From: a bacterium
GTDB lineage: Bacteria; Blakebacterota; Blakebacteria; Blakebacterales; Blakebacteraceae
Assembly: GCA_025774205.1 (NCBI GenBank)
Contig: JALGWK010000060.1
Span: forward strand, 1-13,790
DNA: 13,790 nucleotides
Direction: 5' to 3'
Below the pieces are notes generated by a model. The model did not search any database. It had not been told where the DNA came from and worked only from the letters and a program-made list of their open reading frames with translations. Below, in pieces: positions 1 to 8,278 of the stretch. Position 1 is the first letter of the stretch; the number at the start of each line of letters is the position of its first letter. Position numbers and translations under genes: made by a program.

Positions 1-322
1 TTCGCAGGGCATATTCATCCTGCCTCGAGCCGGCGAATACCAGGTGGGTGTGGCAGTCAATGAGACCGGGGGTGACCAGACCTCCCGAGGCTTCGACCAC
101 GATCGCGGCGGAATGCTCTACGGCCTCTTCGAGTCCGTCTTCCGGACCGACATAGAGGAGTTTACCCTCCGCAGAAGCCAGCGCCGCGTCGGGAATGAGT
201 TCCGGAATGAAGGTACTCCGTTCGAGGCCGGGGTCCCCCCCCGCCGGAGAATCGGCGGGACAGGCGGTATAGAGCTGGCCGATCCCGGTGGCGATGAGAT
301 CGGCTGAGGGTTTTGTGCGCAC
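1..322 (-). CDS. hutI: Imidazolonepropionase HutI, N-terminal 107 residues (runs off the left edge)
   Basis: HutI is a cytosolic metal-dependent amidohydrolase that opens 4-imidazolone-5-propionate to N-formimino-L-glutamate, the third step of histidine degradation. The visible part has the family's N-terminal beta-rich region, then [20 protein letters not shown] at about residues 81-100. The HTH there is the metal-binding HxH-type motif of the amidohydrolase superfamily, and the LVFAGSRxxEYALR context is typical of HutI. The start is GTG at 322-320, with an AAGGAAG Shine-Dalgarno at 335-329, 8 bases from GGA to GTG. It gives [13 protein letters not shown]..., a normal HutI beginning. The gene follows hutU on the same strand. 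The hutU frame as read overlaps this gene by 161 bases, which is probably an artefact (see hutU). An 8-base C run at 236-243 lies inside the gene, but the frame stays intact across it. The metal-site residues further downstream are outside the window. Confidence 0.93.
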   Translation of the reverse strand, partial: MRTKPSADLIATGIGQLYTACPADSPAGGDPGLERSTFIPELIPDAALASAEGKLLYVGPEDGLEEAVEHSAAIVVEASGGLVTPGLIDCHTHLVFAGSRQDEYALR

Positions 323-1982
323 TGGAGTCTTCCTTCGCGGCGGACCGGCTACCTTGCTCTTCGGCGACGACGGCTGCCTCATCGTACCCGGCGTGCAGGT
401 GCCGGACCACTCCTATCGCCGGATCGTTCGTGAGCACCCGCTCGAGCCGTGCCGCCGCTTCCGGAGTACCGTCAGCTACGATTACCTGCCCGGCGTGCGT
501 GGATAAACCGATACCCACTCCGCCGCCGTTGTGGATGCTTACCCAGGTGGCGCCGGAGGCGGTATTGAGCATGGCGTTCAGCAGGGGCCAGTCGGCGATC
601 GCGTCGGAGCCGTCTTTCATCCCCTCCGTCTCCCGGTAGGGACTGGCCACTGAACCGGTGTCGAGGTGGTCGCGGCCGATGACGATTGGAGCCTTCAGCT
701 CACCACTGGCGACCAGTTCGTTCATCGCCACTCCGAAGCGGGCCCGCTCCCCGAGTCCGAGCCAGCAGATACGTGACGGGAGACCCTGCTGAGGTACCCG
801 ATCCCGGGCCAGCGTTATCCAGCGTCGCAGCACCTCGTCCTCCGGGAAGAGTTCCAGCACCAGGTCGTCGGTCCTGAGGATGTCGTCCTGTTCACCGGAG
901 AGCGCGACCCAGCGGAACGGTCCCCTCCCCTCGCAGAACATGGGCCGGATAAATGCGGGTACGAAGCCGGGGAAATCGAAGGCGTTGACGACCCCGGCCT
1001 TACTCGCCTGTCCGCGGATGTTGTTGCCGTAATCGAAGGTGATCGCGCCCCGTCGCTGCAGTTCAAGCATGGCTTCGACATGACGGGCTATCCCCTGGTA
1101 CGACTGCTCGATATACCGATCGGGATCACTGCTCCTGAGCGCCTCCGCCTGCTCGAAACCGAGTCCGGGCGGCACATACCCGTTCAGTTCGTCGTGCGCC
1201 GACGTCTGATCGGTCAGCATGTCGGGAACGATGTCCCTTTCCAGCATCCTCTCCAGCATATCCACGGCATTGCCGAGCCAGCCGATACTGACGGCCTCAC
1301 CTGATTCCCTGGCGGAAAGAGCCCGATCGATGGCGGTGTCCAGATCCACTTCCTTCTCGTCGAGATACCCGTGCGCAAGCCTCCGGTCGATCCGGCTCTC
1401 TTCCACTTCGGCGAAGAGGGCCGCGGCTCCGCAGAAGACGGCCGCCAGCGGCTGGGCGCCTCCCATCCCGCCCAGGCCTGCTGAGACGAGCAGACGGCTC
1501 TTCATATCTCCATCGAAGTGTTTCGTTGCAGCGGCCGAGAAGGTCTCATAGGTGCCCTGTACGATCCCCTGGGTACCGATATAGATCCAGGAACCGGCCG
1601 TCATCTGACCGAACATGGTGAGCCCGAGTTTTTCGTATTCCCTGAAATGGTCCCAGTCGGACCACTGGGGCACGATATTGGCATTGGCGATCAGGACCCG
1701 GGGAGCATCAGGATGAGTCCTGAACACCCCGACCGCCCGCCCCGACTGCACCAGCAGGGTCTCATCCGCCTCCAGATCCTTCAGCGCTCTGATAATGCGA
1801 TGATAATCGTCCCACGATCTGGCGGCCCGACCCGATCCCCCGTAGATCACGAGGTCTTCAGGCCTCTCGGCGACCTCCGGATCGAGGTTGTTCATCAGCA
1901 TGCGCATGGCCGCTTCCGCGCCCCAGGTCATGCATGTCAGCTCGGTGGTCCTCGGTGCTCTTACCGGGGTGTAGTCAGCCAT
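162..1982 (-). CDS. hutU: Urocanate hydratase HutU (3' end probably frame-shifted; true stop likely near 349)
   Basis: Urocanase is a cytosolic NAD+-dependent enzyme that hydrates urocanate to 4-imidazolone-5-propionate, the second step of histidine degradation. Family signatures run the full length: [11 protein letters not shown] (about 47-57), [20 protein letters not shown] (125-144), the glycine-rich [13 protein letters not shown] (167-179), [13 protein letters not shown] (346-358), [14 protein letters not shown] (404-417), whose Cys406 matches the catalytic Cys410 of the Pseudomonas enzyme, and [13 protein letters not shown]. The ATG start has GGAG about 11 bases upstream. Urocanases are normally about 550-560 residues; this frame gives 606. 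Similarity ends near residue 544 ([15 protein letters not shown]), and the last 62 residues are mostly the hutI start read in another frame. A TAG at 351-349 in a different frame would end the protein at normal length, just upstream of the hutI Shine-Dalgarno. A one-base loss near 350-365 is therefore likely. The gene starts 31 bases after the TPR lipoprotein stop, so co-transcription is plausible. Confidence 0.95.
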   Translation of the reverse strand: MADYTPVRAPRTTELTCMTWGAEAAMRMLMNNLDPEVAERPEDLVIYGGSGRAARSWDDYHRIIRALKDLEADETLLVQSGRAVGVFRTHPDAPRVLIANANIVPQWSDWDHFREYEKLGLTMFGQMTAGSWIYIGTQGIVQGTYETFSAAATKHFDGDMKSRLLVSAGLGGMGGAQPLAAVFCGAAALFAEVEESRIDRRLAHGYLDEKEVDLDTAIDRALSARESGEAVSIGWLGNAVDMLERMLERDIVPDMLTDQTSAHDELNGYVPPGLGFEQAEALRSSDPDRYIEQSYQGIARHVEAMLELQRRGAITFDYGNNIRGQASKAGVVNAFDFPGFVPAFIRPMFCEGRGPFRWVALSGEQDDILRTDDLVLELFPEDEVLRRWITLARDRVPQQGLPSRICWLGLGERARFGVAMNELVASGELKAPIVIGRDHLDTGSVASPYRETEGMKDGSDAIADWPLLNAMLNTASGATWVSIHNGGGVGIGLSTHAGQVIVADGTPEAAARLERVLTNDPAIGVVRHLHAGYDEAAVVAEEQGSRSAAKEDSSAHKTLSRSHRHRDRPALYRLSRRFSGGGGPRPRTEYLHSGTHSRRGAGFCGG

Positions 1983-2013
1983 AGTCGCAGAATCTCCGTC
2001 TCCGGTTGATCAC

Positions 2014-2685
2014 TCAGAATGGCGAACCGTGCTGGGCGGTAAGCCGAGCCAGATCGTCGAACAGCATCTGGGCGCTTCCTCCATGGCTGATACCGGGTTC
2101 GATGGTATCAAGCTGGTCGATGCACTGCGCGTAGCCACCGCGTGTCCAGTACGCCTTGGCGAGCACCAGTCGCAGGTGGATATGGGTAATCGCGGTATTC
2201 CTTCTGAATGTCCACTGGATCGTCTCACTCTCCAACTCCTGCACACCGAAGGCCGTTTCCGCCCAGAATACGACCTGGTCCTGATCCCCGAGAGCGCTGT
2301 AGACGAACGCCCCGCCCGCCCAGATGTCAGGATCGTCCAGGCTCAGTTCCTTGGCAGAGACCAGCGCGTTCCGCGCCTCGTTGAACCGACCGAGGTAGGC
2401 CAGGGACCAGCCGCGACCATGGTGCGCGTCAGGGGTCTGCGAGAGCAGTCCGAGGGCATCATCGAACTTCGCCAGGGCTTCGGTGTACTGTGCGCTTGAA
2501 AAGAATGCCCACCCCGCGGCAACCAGCTTGTCTACCTCAGAAGTGCGGGTGGGGCCCTTGTCCCCGCAACCGCCGAGCAGGCTTCCGGTAAGGATCAACA
2601 GCCCCGAAAGGGCTGGTAAGGCCGACCGTGCCAGTGACCACCTCGTGCTCTTCGTTCGATTGCTCATGATTCCCGTTCCTGTCAT
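2014..2685 (-). CDS. TPR-repeat lipoprotein
   Basis: This is a predicted outer-envelope lipoprotein of 223 residues with tetratricopeptide-type helical repeats. The N-terminus has basic residues (SNRTKSTRWSLAR), a hydrophobic stretch (LPALSGLLILTG) and the lipobox LLGGC, with Cys40 as the predicted lipidated residue. Then come TPR-like units: AGWAFFSSAQYTEALAKFDD, AHHGRGWSLAYLGRFNEARN, a third around IWAGGAFVYSALGDQDQV, and a fourth around LAKAYWTRGGYAQCIDQLD. I chose ATG 2685 because AAAGGGGG lies 6 bases upstream. ATG 2667, with AGGA 9 bases upstream, is an almost equal alternative and leaves the signal sequence unchanged. The frame stays open back to 2859, but that part reads through a hairpin-rich spacer and is unlikely to be coding. 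Such proteins usually scaffold protein-protein contacts; the specific partner is unknown. It lies between the secreted peptidase and hutU. Confidence 0.82.
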   Translation of the reverse strand: MTGTGIMSNRTKSTRWSLARSALPALSGLLILTGSLLGGCGDKGPTRTSEVDKLVAAGWAFFSSAQYTEALAKFDDALGLLSQTPDAHHGRGWSLAYLGRFNEARNALVSAKELSLDDPDIWAGGAFVYSALGDQDQVVFWAETAFGVQELESETIQWTFRRNTAITHIHLRLVLAKAYWTRGGYAQCIDQLDTIEPGISHGGSAQMLFDDLARLTAQHGSPF

Positions 2686-2711
2686 GGTTCGCCCCCTTTG
2701 TGCCCTGTCAC

Positions 2712-2858
2712 GCAACAACCGTTGCATTCGAGCGGCGCCGTATCTCGACCGACTGCGTTGCGTCTCCTCGCCATAGCCACCGCTATGCCTCGTCGCCGCG
2801 CCTTGCCGGTCAAGCACGGCGGCACTCTCGGTGCAGACGTTTGTCACATGACATGACA
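2712..2858 (-). other. Structured intergenic element (three hairpins)
   Basis: The 173 bases between the peptidase stop and the TPR lipoprotein are dense in inverted repeats. The core is a long stem-loop at 2744-2814. Its outer arms, 2744-2753 and 2805-2814 (ctcgaccgac and gccggtcaag), pair over 10 positions with two G-U pairs in the transcript. The inner arms, catagc at 2772-2777 and gctatg at 2782-2787, pair perfectly around a 4-base loop. Between them, 17- and 18-base purine-rich strands (GCGACGAGG and GCGAGGAGACG on the minus strand) do not pair simply and would form a large internal loop. On one side lies gcaac-aacc-gttgc (2712-2725); on the other, a near-palindrome TGTCACATGACATGACA (2842-2858). 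It could be a dispersed intergenic repeat, an RNA processing or partial termination element, or a small RNA. There is no U-tract for a classical terminator. Confidence 0.5.
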
Positions 2859-5800
2859 CTATCGGAGGAGGAGCATCTTGCGGGTGATCACCGTCCGGCC
2901 CACTTCCAGCCGGTAGAGATAGATGCCGGTCGCGACCTGCCGACCTGAAACATCATCTCCCTCCCAGACGACGGTATGCGTTCCAGCGCCGGCCACCCCA
3001 TCCACCAGCGTCTGCACGACCTGGCCTCTCACATTGAGCACCGTGAGCCTGACACGTTCACCAACCGATGAGCCGGGTATCCGGTAACTGATGACCGTCC
3101 GCGGATTGAAGGGATTCGGCGCGTTGCCGAGCAGTTCCACACCCGAGTCGGTGCCACCGGTCGGCGCTCGTCCCCGGGCCAACCGATACCAGCCGCCGCC
3201 GGCGATCGAACCGCTGGCGGCGCCCCGTTCGATCACCACCTGGCCCGGTACGTCCTCCCAGGCGGAGCCGCTCCATCGTTCGAAATGGAACTCCTCACCT
3301 TCGCGGGCGAATCCGTGCACCGGGAGGGACAACCGGGAACCGCCCTGAGGTCCCTGCCAGTCCGCGGGCCCCAGGGAGACGACCGGCGCGCCCAGTACCG
3401 ACTCCGCGAGGTCAGGTGCCCCCGGCAATCCGACCGGGATCGAATCGTACGGGATCAGCATCAGGGTGGATCCCCGGTGCGTCCCCGGTGGGACATCGAC
3501 GATCACCGTCCCTGACCGTCCCCGTGAGATGAGCATCGCGGGTGCCCCGGCCCCGAGCTGCGCCACGGTCACGGTTGCCTCGTCGGTATCACTCAGGCCA
3601 CCGTACCGGTCGAACCCTGTGACCGAGAGGTCGACCTGACCCGACTGGAGGATGACCGGAGTGGGATCGACGATCGCGACTCTGCTGAGGGTCGCTTCGA
3701 AAAGCAGATCGGTCGCGCTTCCGCCGACAGGTGTCCAGGTCCCGCTGCTCAAGCCGTGATGCAGCGGTTCGTCTCCCGTCAGGTATACCTCGACCTGCAA
3801 GGGGAAGAGTGGATGCTGGATCAGGCCGACCCCGACTGTTGGAGTTGTGTCATCCAGGTAGGTGAACTCGGCCCGGATCATCCAGTCCCCGAGCAGGGGC
3901 TGCTGAGGATCACCGGTTCCGTAATTACTCAGAGGATTCCACGAACCGCCGGATGATTCACGGATGAAGGAACGGTCCAGTTTCTGATTCAAGTCGGCAT
4001 AACCGAACTCGTGATCGGAGGCGAGCACAGAGATCAGATAATCCTGGCCGACAGTGGTATAGGAACCGAGGTCTGGTACGGGCATCCAGGTCCAGCCCTC
4101 CTTCTGGAACCGGGGCGAGACGGTAGCATCGTAGATCGGTATTTCGTCTACGAGCCAGGTACCCGGGCTACCGCTGTTCTCGACCATGGTCCGGATGATG
4201 ATATAGGCATCCGAATCACCCCGGGTGTAAAGCCATACCCCGGTAATCTTTGCCGGCGTTACCTCGGGTGTTATGCGGGTTCCCACATGCCAGAATTCCG
4301 TCAACCCGAACAGACCGTTCACCAGGCCTGTCTCGTGCCTCACCAGGCCCTCCATACCCTGTGTTCCGTCTGCCTCGACCCGGAACTGATCGATCGTGCT
4401 TCCGGTCCCGTTGGTGAGGATGACGGCGGCTTCCGACCAGGTCGAACCCATACCCGTCACCGTTCCACCGGCGCCGGTGAGAGAAGAGACGTCCCATGTG
4501 CTGCCTGGATTCTTCCGCGCCACCGATGCCGTCACCCCGGTCGGCAGTCCATCGGGGAAGGAAAGGTCGAGATCGGAGACGTTCCAGTACCGCACCACTG
4601 CCGCTCCCCGTGGTTCCAGCATTACCCGGGCGGTAGAGGGGTAGAGGTTCTCATGGACCTGCGGTTCGATCCAGGCGGTCGCCGGCGCCATATCATAGGT
4701 GGCATCGCCGAGGTTGCCGCCTTCCAGGTAGAGGGCGGTGATGAAATCGTTGTAGACCGTCCCGAAATCAGGCAGTCCCTGGTCGGACAGCGAAGACTCG
4801 ATCCCCGCGATGCCGGACTTGGATTCGGTTGAGAGGGCCCGGATGTAGGTGTCGCCGAAACGGGTGCCGAGGTAGAAGGCCCACAGGGCTACCCGGGCGT
4901 AGTCAGCGGACAGCGAGCCGTATTGTCGCCACGAGAGGAGATCCACATTCGGGCGGGCCACATACCAGGCACTGCTCCTCAGACCGAAGCCGGTGATGTA
5001 GTAGGCATACTCAGACAGACCTTCGTTGATCGCGAGGATCTCGCTCGGATCGTTGTTGTACTGGATAAGGTGCTGGAACTCGTGGGCGATCGTGCCCTTC
5101 ACCAGATTCCTCCAGTACGTGGTTGTCGCCTGGTCATCCGGGTTCTCGAAACCGACCATCCGCGAGTTCACGTACAGTATCTCGGTATGGTTCGAGCGCT
5201 GTTTTACACCTCCCCCGAAATCGACCGGATCCGCGAATTGATTGGCGGAATAGAAATAACCTGAATAGAACGAGGTTCCCGCGGCAGCTGTCGCTTGTGT
5301 GGGGATGTTCGTCAGGAGGATGATGATCTTTTCATCATTGTCCACGTCCGGGACATCCCCGAAGACCTCCGTCACATGCTCGTAGATCCCCTTTGCAGGA
5401 TCGCGGGGACTGTTCGCCGCGGCGATCTCGAAGGCGGAGATGAATTCATCAAGGGCGGCTGAACCGACGACGACAAGCTCCTCCGATTCGACAAAGTAGT
5501 AGGCGTAGTCCCCCACCGCGCGGCATTCTGCCTCGACCTTGTATTGCTCGTAGGGGAAACCGAGACTCCTGGAGAAATCGACCGCCCAGAAATCCACAAC
5601 ATCGCCCACCTCATAGTCGACGCTGGCGGTGGTCGACTGCTCGCCCGCCGCGATACCGCCTTCGGCTATCAGTCGCGCGAGCCGGCGATGACCCTCCTCG
5701 AGGAGCGGAGTGGCAGAGATGAAGGCAGGTCTGGAGGAGAGCTGTGTTCCCTGCTCCCCGATCCGGGCCACTCCTTCGCTGATCCTCGTGATGTTCTGCT

Positions 5801-5888
5801 GGGCCGATACCCTGTCTGCGGTCATGAAGGGTACGAGCAGGACTGCCAGCAGAACGATCGCTCTGGTGTTGTTATGTATTGGTCTCAC
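2859..5888 (-). CDS. Secreted HExxH zinc metallopeptidase with C-terminal FlgD-type Ig-like domain
   Basis: This is a large exported protein of 1009 residues. A signal peptide covers about residues 1-29 (RAIVLLAVLLVPFMTADRVSA, predicted cleavage after VSA). The catalytic region has DVDNDEKIIILLTNI (181-195), then GTIAHEFQHLIQYNND. HEFQH at 269-273 is the zinc-binding HExxH, and a glutamate in NEGLSEYA (289 or 293) is the expected third ligand. This arrangement recalls hyicolysin-type (M30) and related gluzincins; I would not fix the family without a profile search. The middle (about 400-900) is beta-rich and looks like Ig-like modules. The last 88 residues (NAPNPFNPRTVISYRIPG to GIYLYRLEVG...KMLLLR) form the FlgD-type C-terminal domain common on secreted FCB proteins, often for sorting or anchoring. 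The start is GTG at 5888-5886, directly after the upstream TAA at 5891-5889, with GGAG 6 bases before it inside the upstream gene, so translational coupling is likely. Confidence 0.88.
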   Translation of the reverse strand: MRPIHNNTRAIVLLAVLLVPFMTADRVSAQQNITRISEGVARIGEQGTQLSSRPAFISATPLLEEGHRRLARLIAEGGIAAGEQSTTASVDYEVGDVVDFWAVDFSRSLGFPYEQYKVEAECRAVGDYAYYFVESEELVVVGSAALDEFISAFEIAAANSPRDPAKGIYEHVTEVFGDVPDVDNDEKIIILLTNIPTQATAAAGTSFYSGYFYSANQFADPVDFGGGVKQRSNHTEILYVNSRMVGFENPDDQATTTYWRNLVKGTIAHEFQHLIQYNNDPSEILAINEGLSEYAYYITGFGLRSSAWYVARPNVDLLSWRQYGSLSADYARVALWAFYLGTRFGDTYIRALSTESKSGIAGIESSLSDQGLPDFGTVYNDFITALYLEGGNLGDATYDMAPATAWIEPQVHENLYPSTARVMLEPRGAAVVRYWNVSDLDLSFPDGLPTGVTASVARKNPGSTWDVSSLTGAGGTVTGMGSTWSEAAVILTNGTGSTIDQFRVEADGTQGMEGLVRHETGLVNGLFGLTEFWHVGTRITPEVTPAKITGVWLYTRGDSDAYIIIRTMVENSGSPGTWLVDEIPIYDATVSPRFQKEGWTWMPVPDLGSYTTVGQDYLISVLASDHEFGYADLNQKLDRSFIRESSGGSWNPLSNYGTGDPQQPLLGDWMIRAEFTYLDDTTPTVGVGLIQHPLFPLQVEVYLTGDEPLHHGLSSGTWTPVGGSATDLLFEATLSRVAIVDPTPVILQSGQVDLSVTGFDRYGGLSDTDEATVTVAQLGAGAPAMLISRGRSGTVIVDVPPGTHRGSTLMLIPYDSIPVGLPGAPDLAESVLGAPVVSLGPADWQGPQGGSRLSLPVHGFAREGEEFHFERWSGSAWEDVPGQVVIERGAASGSIAGGGWYRLARGRAPTGGTDSGVELLGNAPNPFNPRTVISYRIPGSSVGERVRLTVLNVRGQVVQTLVDGVAGAGTHTVVWEGDDVSGRQVATGIYLYRLEVGRTVITRKMLLLR

Positions 5889-8228
5889 TTAGAACTCCGG
5901 GCCAAGTGCAATGTGCCAGCGGGGGGTGCCCCCGACCGTACGTAAGGTATTCTTCCAGGCCACGTCCATCCTCAGAATAAACAGGCCGAGATTCATTCGC
6001 GCTCCGAGTCCCACGCCGCTCTTGATGCCGCCGAAGGCGATGCCTTTGCCACTGGTGTCGAAAGGATCGAAGTCGGCTCCGTTCCAGGCCATTCCCATGT
6101 CCCAGAACAGGGCTCCCTGGATTTCACGGATCATAACCCGCAACGGCCAGCCCAGGGCCAGGATCTTCACCATCGGGAAGCGGAACTCGAAGTTCGTCAG
6201 CCAGAAGCGGTCTCCGGAGAACTCATAGAAGTCGAAGCCGCGCAAGGGAGCCTGGAAGCTCGCGAAGTACATGTTCTCTATCTGATACAGGTCGGCGGAG
6301 GAATAACGTGGCCCCCACCAGAATCCGTTACCGCCCAGGAAAAACTGCTGTGGCTGACGGCCGAAACTGGCGCCGCCGGCCAATCGCACGACAACATTCT
6401 GCTCCCGCCCCACCCGGAGATAGGAGCGATAGTCGGCATCGAGCGTAGTGAACTCCAGGGAGTGATCCAGCCAGGGCGGACTGTGTGAAAGGCTGACCCT
6501 GAACCGTCGACCGTTGATATATCCGGTGTACCCCGGAATCGTGTTGTCACCGACCAGACTGGCCCGGGGCATGAACACCTGACGGTGTGAGCGGGTGGCG
6601 GGGCCGGTCAGGTAGATCTTCCGGTAGATCCCGATGAACGTCGTCTCGAGATCGAACCTCAGGAACCGGCTGAAGGGATACGTCAGGAGAGCCACTGCTC
6701 CGGCGGTTCGATCCCCATAGATCGCGCGGGTGTTCCGTTCCGGGAGGTAGAAGTAGTTGTACCAGAATAGCGACACCCCGTAGTTCCACCTGCGCTTCAG
6801 GTTCCGGTAGGTGAACTGGTAATTGGAGTTGTCGAGGGTTGACCATAGGCTGACCATCATCGAGAGATGATGGTTGCCGAGAATGTCACTCATCTCCAGG
6901 TAGGAGGAGCCGGCCAGCCCCCAGAAACTGGAGTATCCGGCATTTGCCACGACGACGTCCGGCACGAGCTTCAGACGATAGGGACGGCTCGTGCTGGCCA
7001 GAACCCCCGAGCCGAGATCACGATCCAGCTCCACCTCATCCCGACCCGCACCACCGGGTCCTTCCCGATCGCCGAAGCCGCGGTCCACCGGGCGGAATCT
7101 CAGGCGGGAGTAATCACGCGCCAACAGGCTGAGCGATTCCCCGGATGGCCTGGCGCTCCGGGCCTCGCGATCCAGCCGCTCCTGTTCCATCGCTGTCATC
7201 AGTCTGGTCGGCGCCGGTGTTGCGTCGATCCTGCTGTACCGGGGATCCCTCATCAGGAAGACATCGAAACCGGCCCCATTGAGGGCACTGAAGACAACTT
7301 CGTTGGCCCCGGTTGAGAAGTGGGCTGTCTCGATCCCGTTCAGAGTGTTCGTGAGCGGCGTGATCTCGCCGTTCGTGAGATCAATTTCATAGAGGTTCCG
7401 GATACCTGACCGGTAGGAGAGGAAGAGCATGGTTTCATCATCGGGTCCCCAGTTCGGCGCGGTATCGGCAAAGGGGCCTGTCACGACAGGCCATGCCTCT
7501 CCACTCCCCGAATCGAGATCGAGGACCCAGATATTCTCCGGTCCGTATTCCACGGGGTGTCCCGGCGCGTCTGACTCCTGCCCGGGCAGGACCGCGTCGG
7601 AGACGAAAGCGAGCATCGTCCCGTCCGCGGACCAGGCCGGTGAACTCTCATACGCTTTCGATCGGGTCAGCCTGGTGAGCGATGAGTCATCAAGATCGTA
7701 GAGATAGAGATCCGCATACCCGCTGGTGATGCCAACGAAGGCTATCCTCCGGCCGTCCCCGTTCCAGGCCGGTGAGAACACCCCATCCATCTCCGGGTCG
7801 ATCGCCCGGGTGATCCGGCCGTTGTCGGCATCGACGAGGTAGATCCTGTCACGGATGCCCCCCTTGGCTGCCAGCGCCAGTTGACGACCATCGGGACTCC
7901 AGGCCACCCCACCCCGCAGGATATGCATCTGTTCGAACTGGCTGACCTGTTCTCCCTTGCCGAGGCGGGCCAGGACAGATCCATCGAGAGTCGAGAGGAT
8001 GTAGAGATCGAGGTACTCCCGGCGGTTGGAGATAAAGGCTATCCTGTCCCCGTCGGGACTCAGGGCCGGGAAGACATTGTACGTCGATCCATCCTCCTGG
8101 TGATCGGTCAGCGGAGTGGCAAATTCATCGGGATGAGCCCGATCCTCTATCTGCGGCCAGTAGGTCCGTTTCATGTACCGCAGCCACTCCTCAGAGACAT
8201 CCTCCACTCGTCGTCCGAGGGTGGTCAC
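5889..8228 (-). CDS. WD40-like/TolB beta-propeller plus outer-membrane beta-barrel: 3' fragment of a broken gene
   Basis: This is the downstream part of a gene whose front lies at 8279-8971. The frame is open to at least 8381 and reads AYKGGQAFFHYLAETYGRGR before the GTG at 8228, so 8228 is only the first possible start codon, not the real beginning. Residues about 45-340 hold about six TolB/WD40-like blades with the typical pattern FPALSPDGDRIAFISNR, VAWSPDGRQLALAAKG, FSPAWNGDGRRIAFVG, SSPAWSADGTMLAFVSD and APNWGPDDETMLFLSYR. A linker of about 80 residues follows, then a region of about 370 residues of alternating aromatic beta-strands (YQFTYRNLKRRWNYGVSLFW, FLGGNGFWWGPRY, FWLTNFEFRFP) ending in ...GPEF. 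A terminal phenylalanine on the last strand is the usual BAM recognition signal of outer-membrane barrels, as in surface-antigen (BamA-like) domains. Expected location: barrel in the outer membrane, propeller in the periplasm or outside. The stop TAA is followed directly by the GTG of the secreted peptidase. Confidence 0.85.
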   Translation of the reverse strand: MTTLGRRVEDVSEEWLRYMKRTYWPQIEDRAHPDEFATPLTDHQEDGSTYNVFPALSPDGDRIAFISNRREYLDLYILSTLDGSVLARLGKGEQVSQFEQMHILRGGVAWSPDGRQLALAAKGGIRDRIYLVDADNGRITRAIDPEMDGVFSPAWNGDGRRIAFVGITSGYADLYLYDLDDSSLTRLTRSKAYESSPAWSADGTMLAFVSDAVLPGQESDAPGHPVEYGPENIWVLDLDSGSGEAWPVVTGPFADTAPNWGPDDETMLFLSYRSGIRNLYEIDLTNGEITPLTNTLNGIETAHFSTGANEVVFSALNGAGFDVFLMRDPRYSRIDATPAPTRLMTAMEQERLDREARSARPSGESLSLLARDYSRLRFRPVDRGFGDREGPGGAGRDEVELDRDLGSGVLASTSRPYRLKLVPDVVVANAGYSSFWGLAGSSYLEMSDILGNHHLSMMVSLWSTLDNSNYQFTYRNLKRRWNYGVSLFWYNYFYLPERNTRAIYGDRTAGAVALLTYPFSRFLRFDLETTFIGIYRKIYLTGPATRSHRQVFMPRASLVGDNTIPGYTGYINGRRFRVSLSHSPPWLDHSLEFTTLDADYRSYLRVGREQNVVVRLAGGASFGRQPQQFFLGGNGFWWGPRYSSADLYQIENMYFASFQAPLRGFDFYEFSGDRFWLTNFEFRFPMVKILALGWPLRVMIREIQGALFWDMGMAWNGADFDPFDTSGKGIAFGGIKSGVGLGARMNLGLFILRMDVAWKNTLRTVGGTPRWHIALGPEF

Positions 8229-8278
8229 AAAGGCCTGGTCAAGATTGCCAAGGAGTCTCAGGCTTGCCAGGAGTTCCC

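Noticed and set aside
1518-2009. Open frame of 163 codons on the plus strand
   Set aside because: It is antisense to the conserved front of hutU and has no recognisable features.
2686-2859. 58-codon N-terminal extension of the TPR lipoprotein
   Set aside because: It would read through a hairpin-rich spacer and place the signal sequence internally; starts with good Shine-Dalgarno sites exist at 2685 and 2667.
4011-4832. Open frame of 273 codons on the plus strand
   Set aside because: It lies wholly opposite the secreted metallopeptidase gene, has no signal, domain or ribosome-binding evidence, and is rich in Arg, Gly, His and Pro, as expected for antisense of GC-rich coding DNA.
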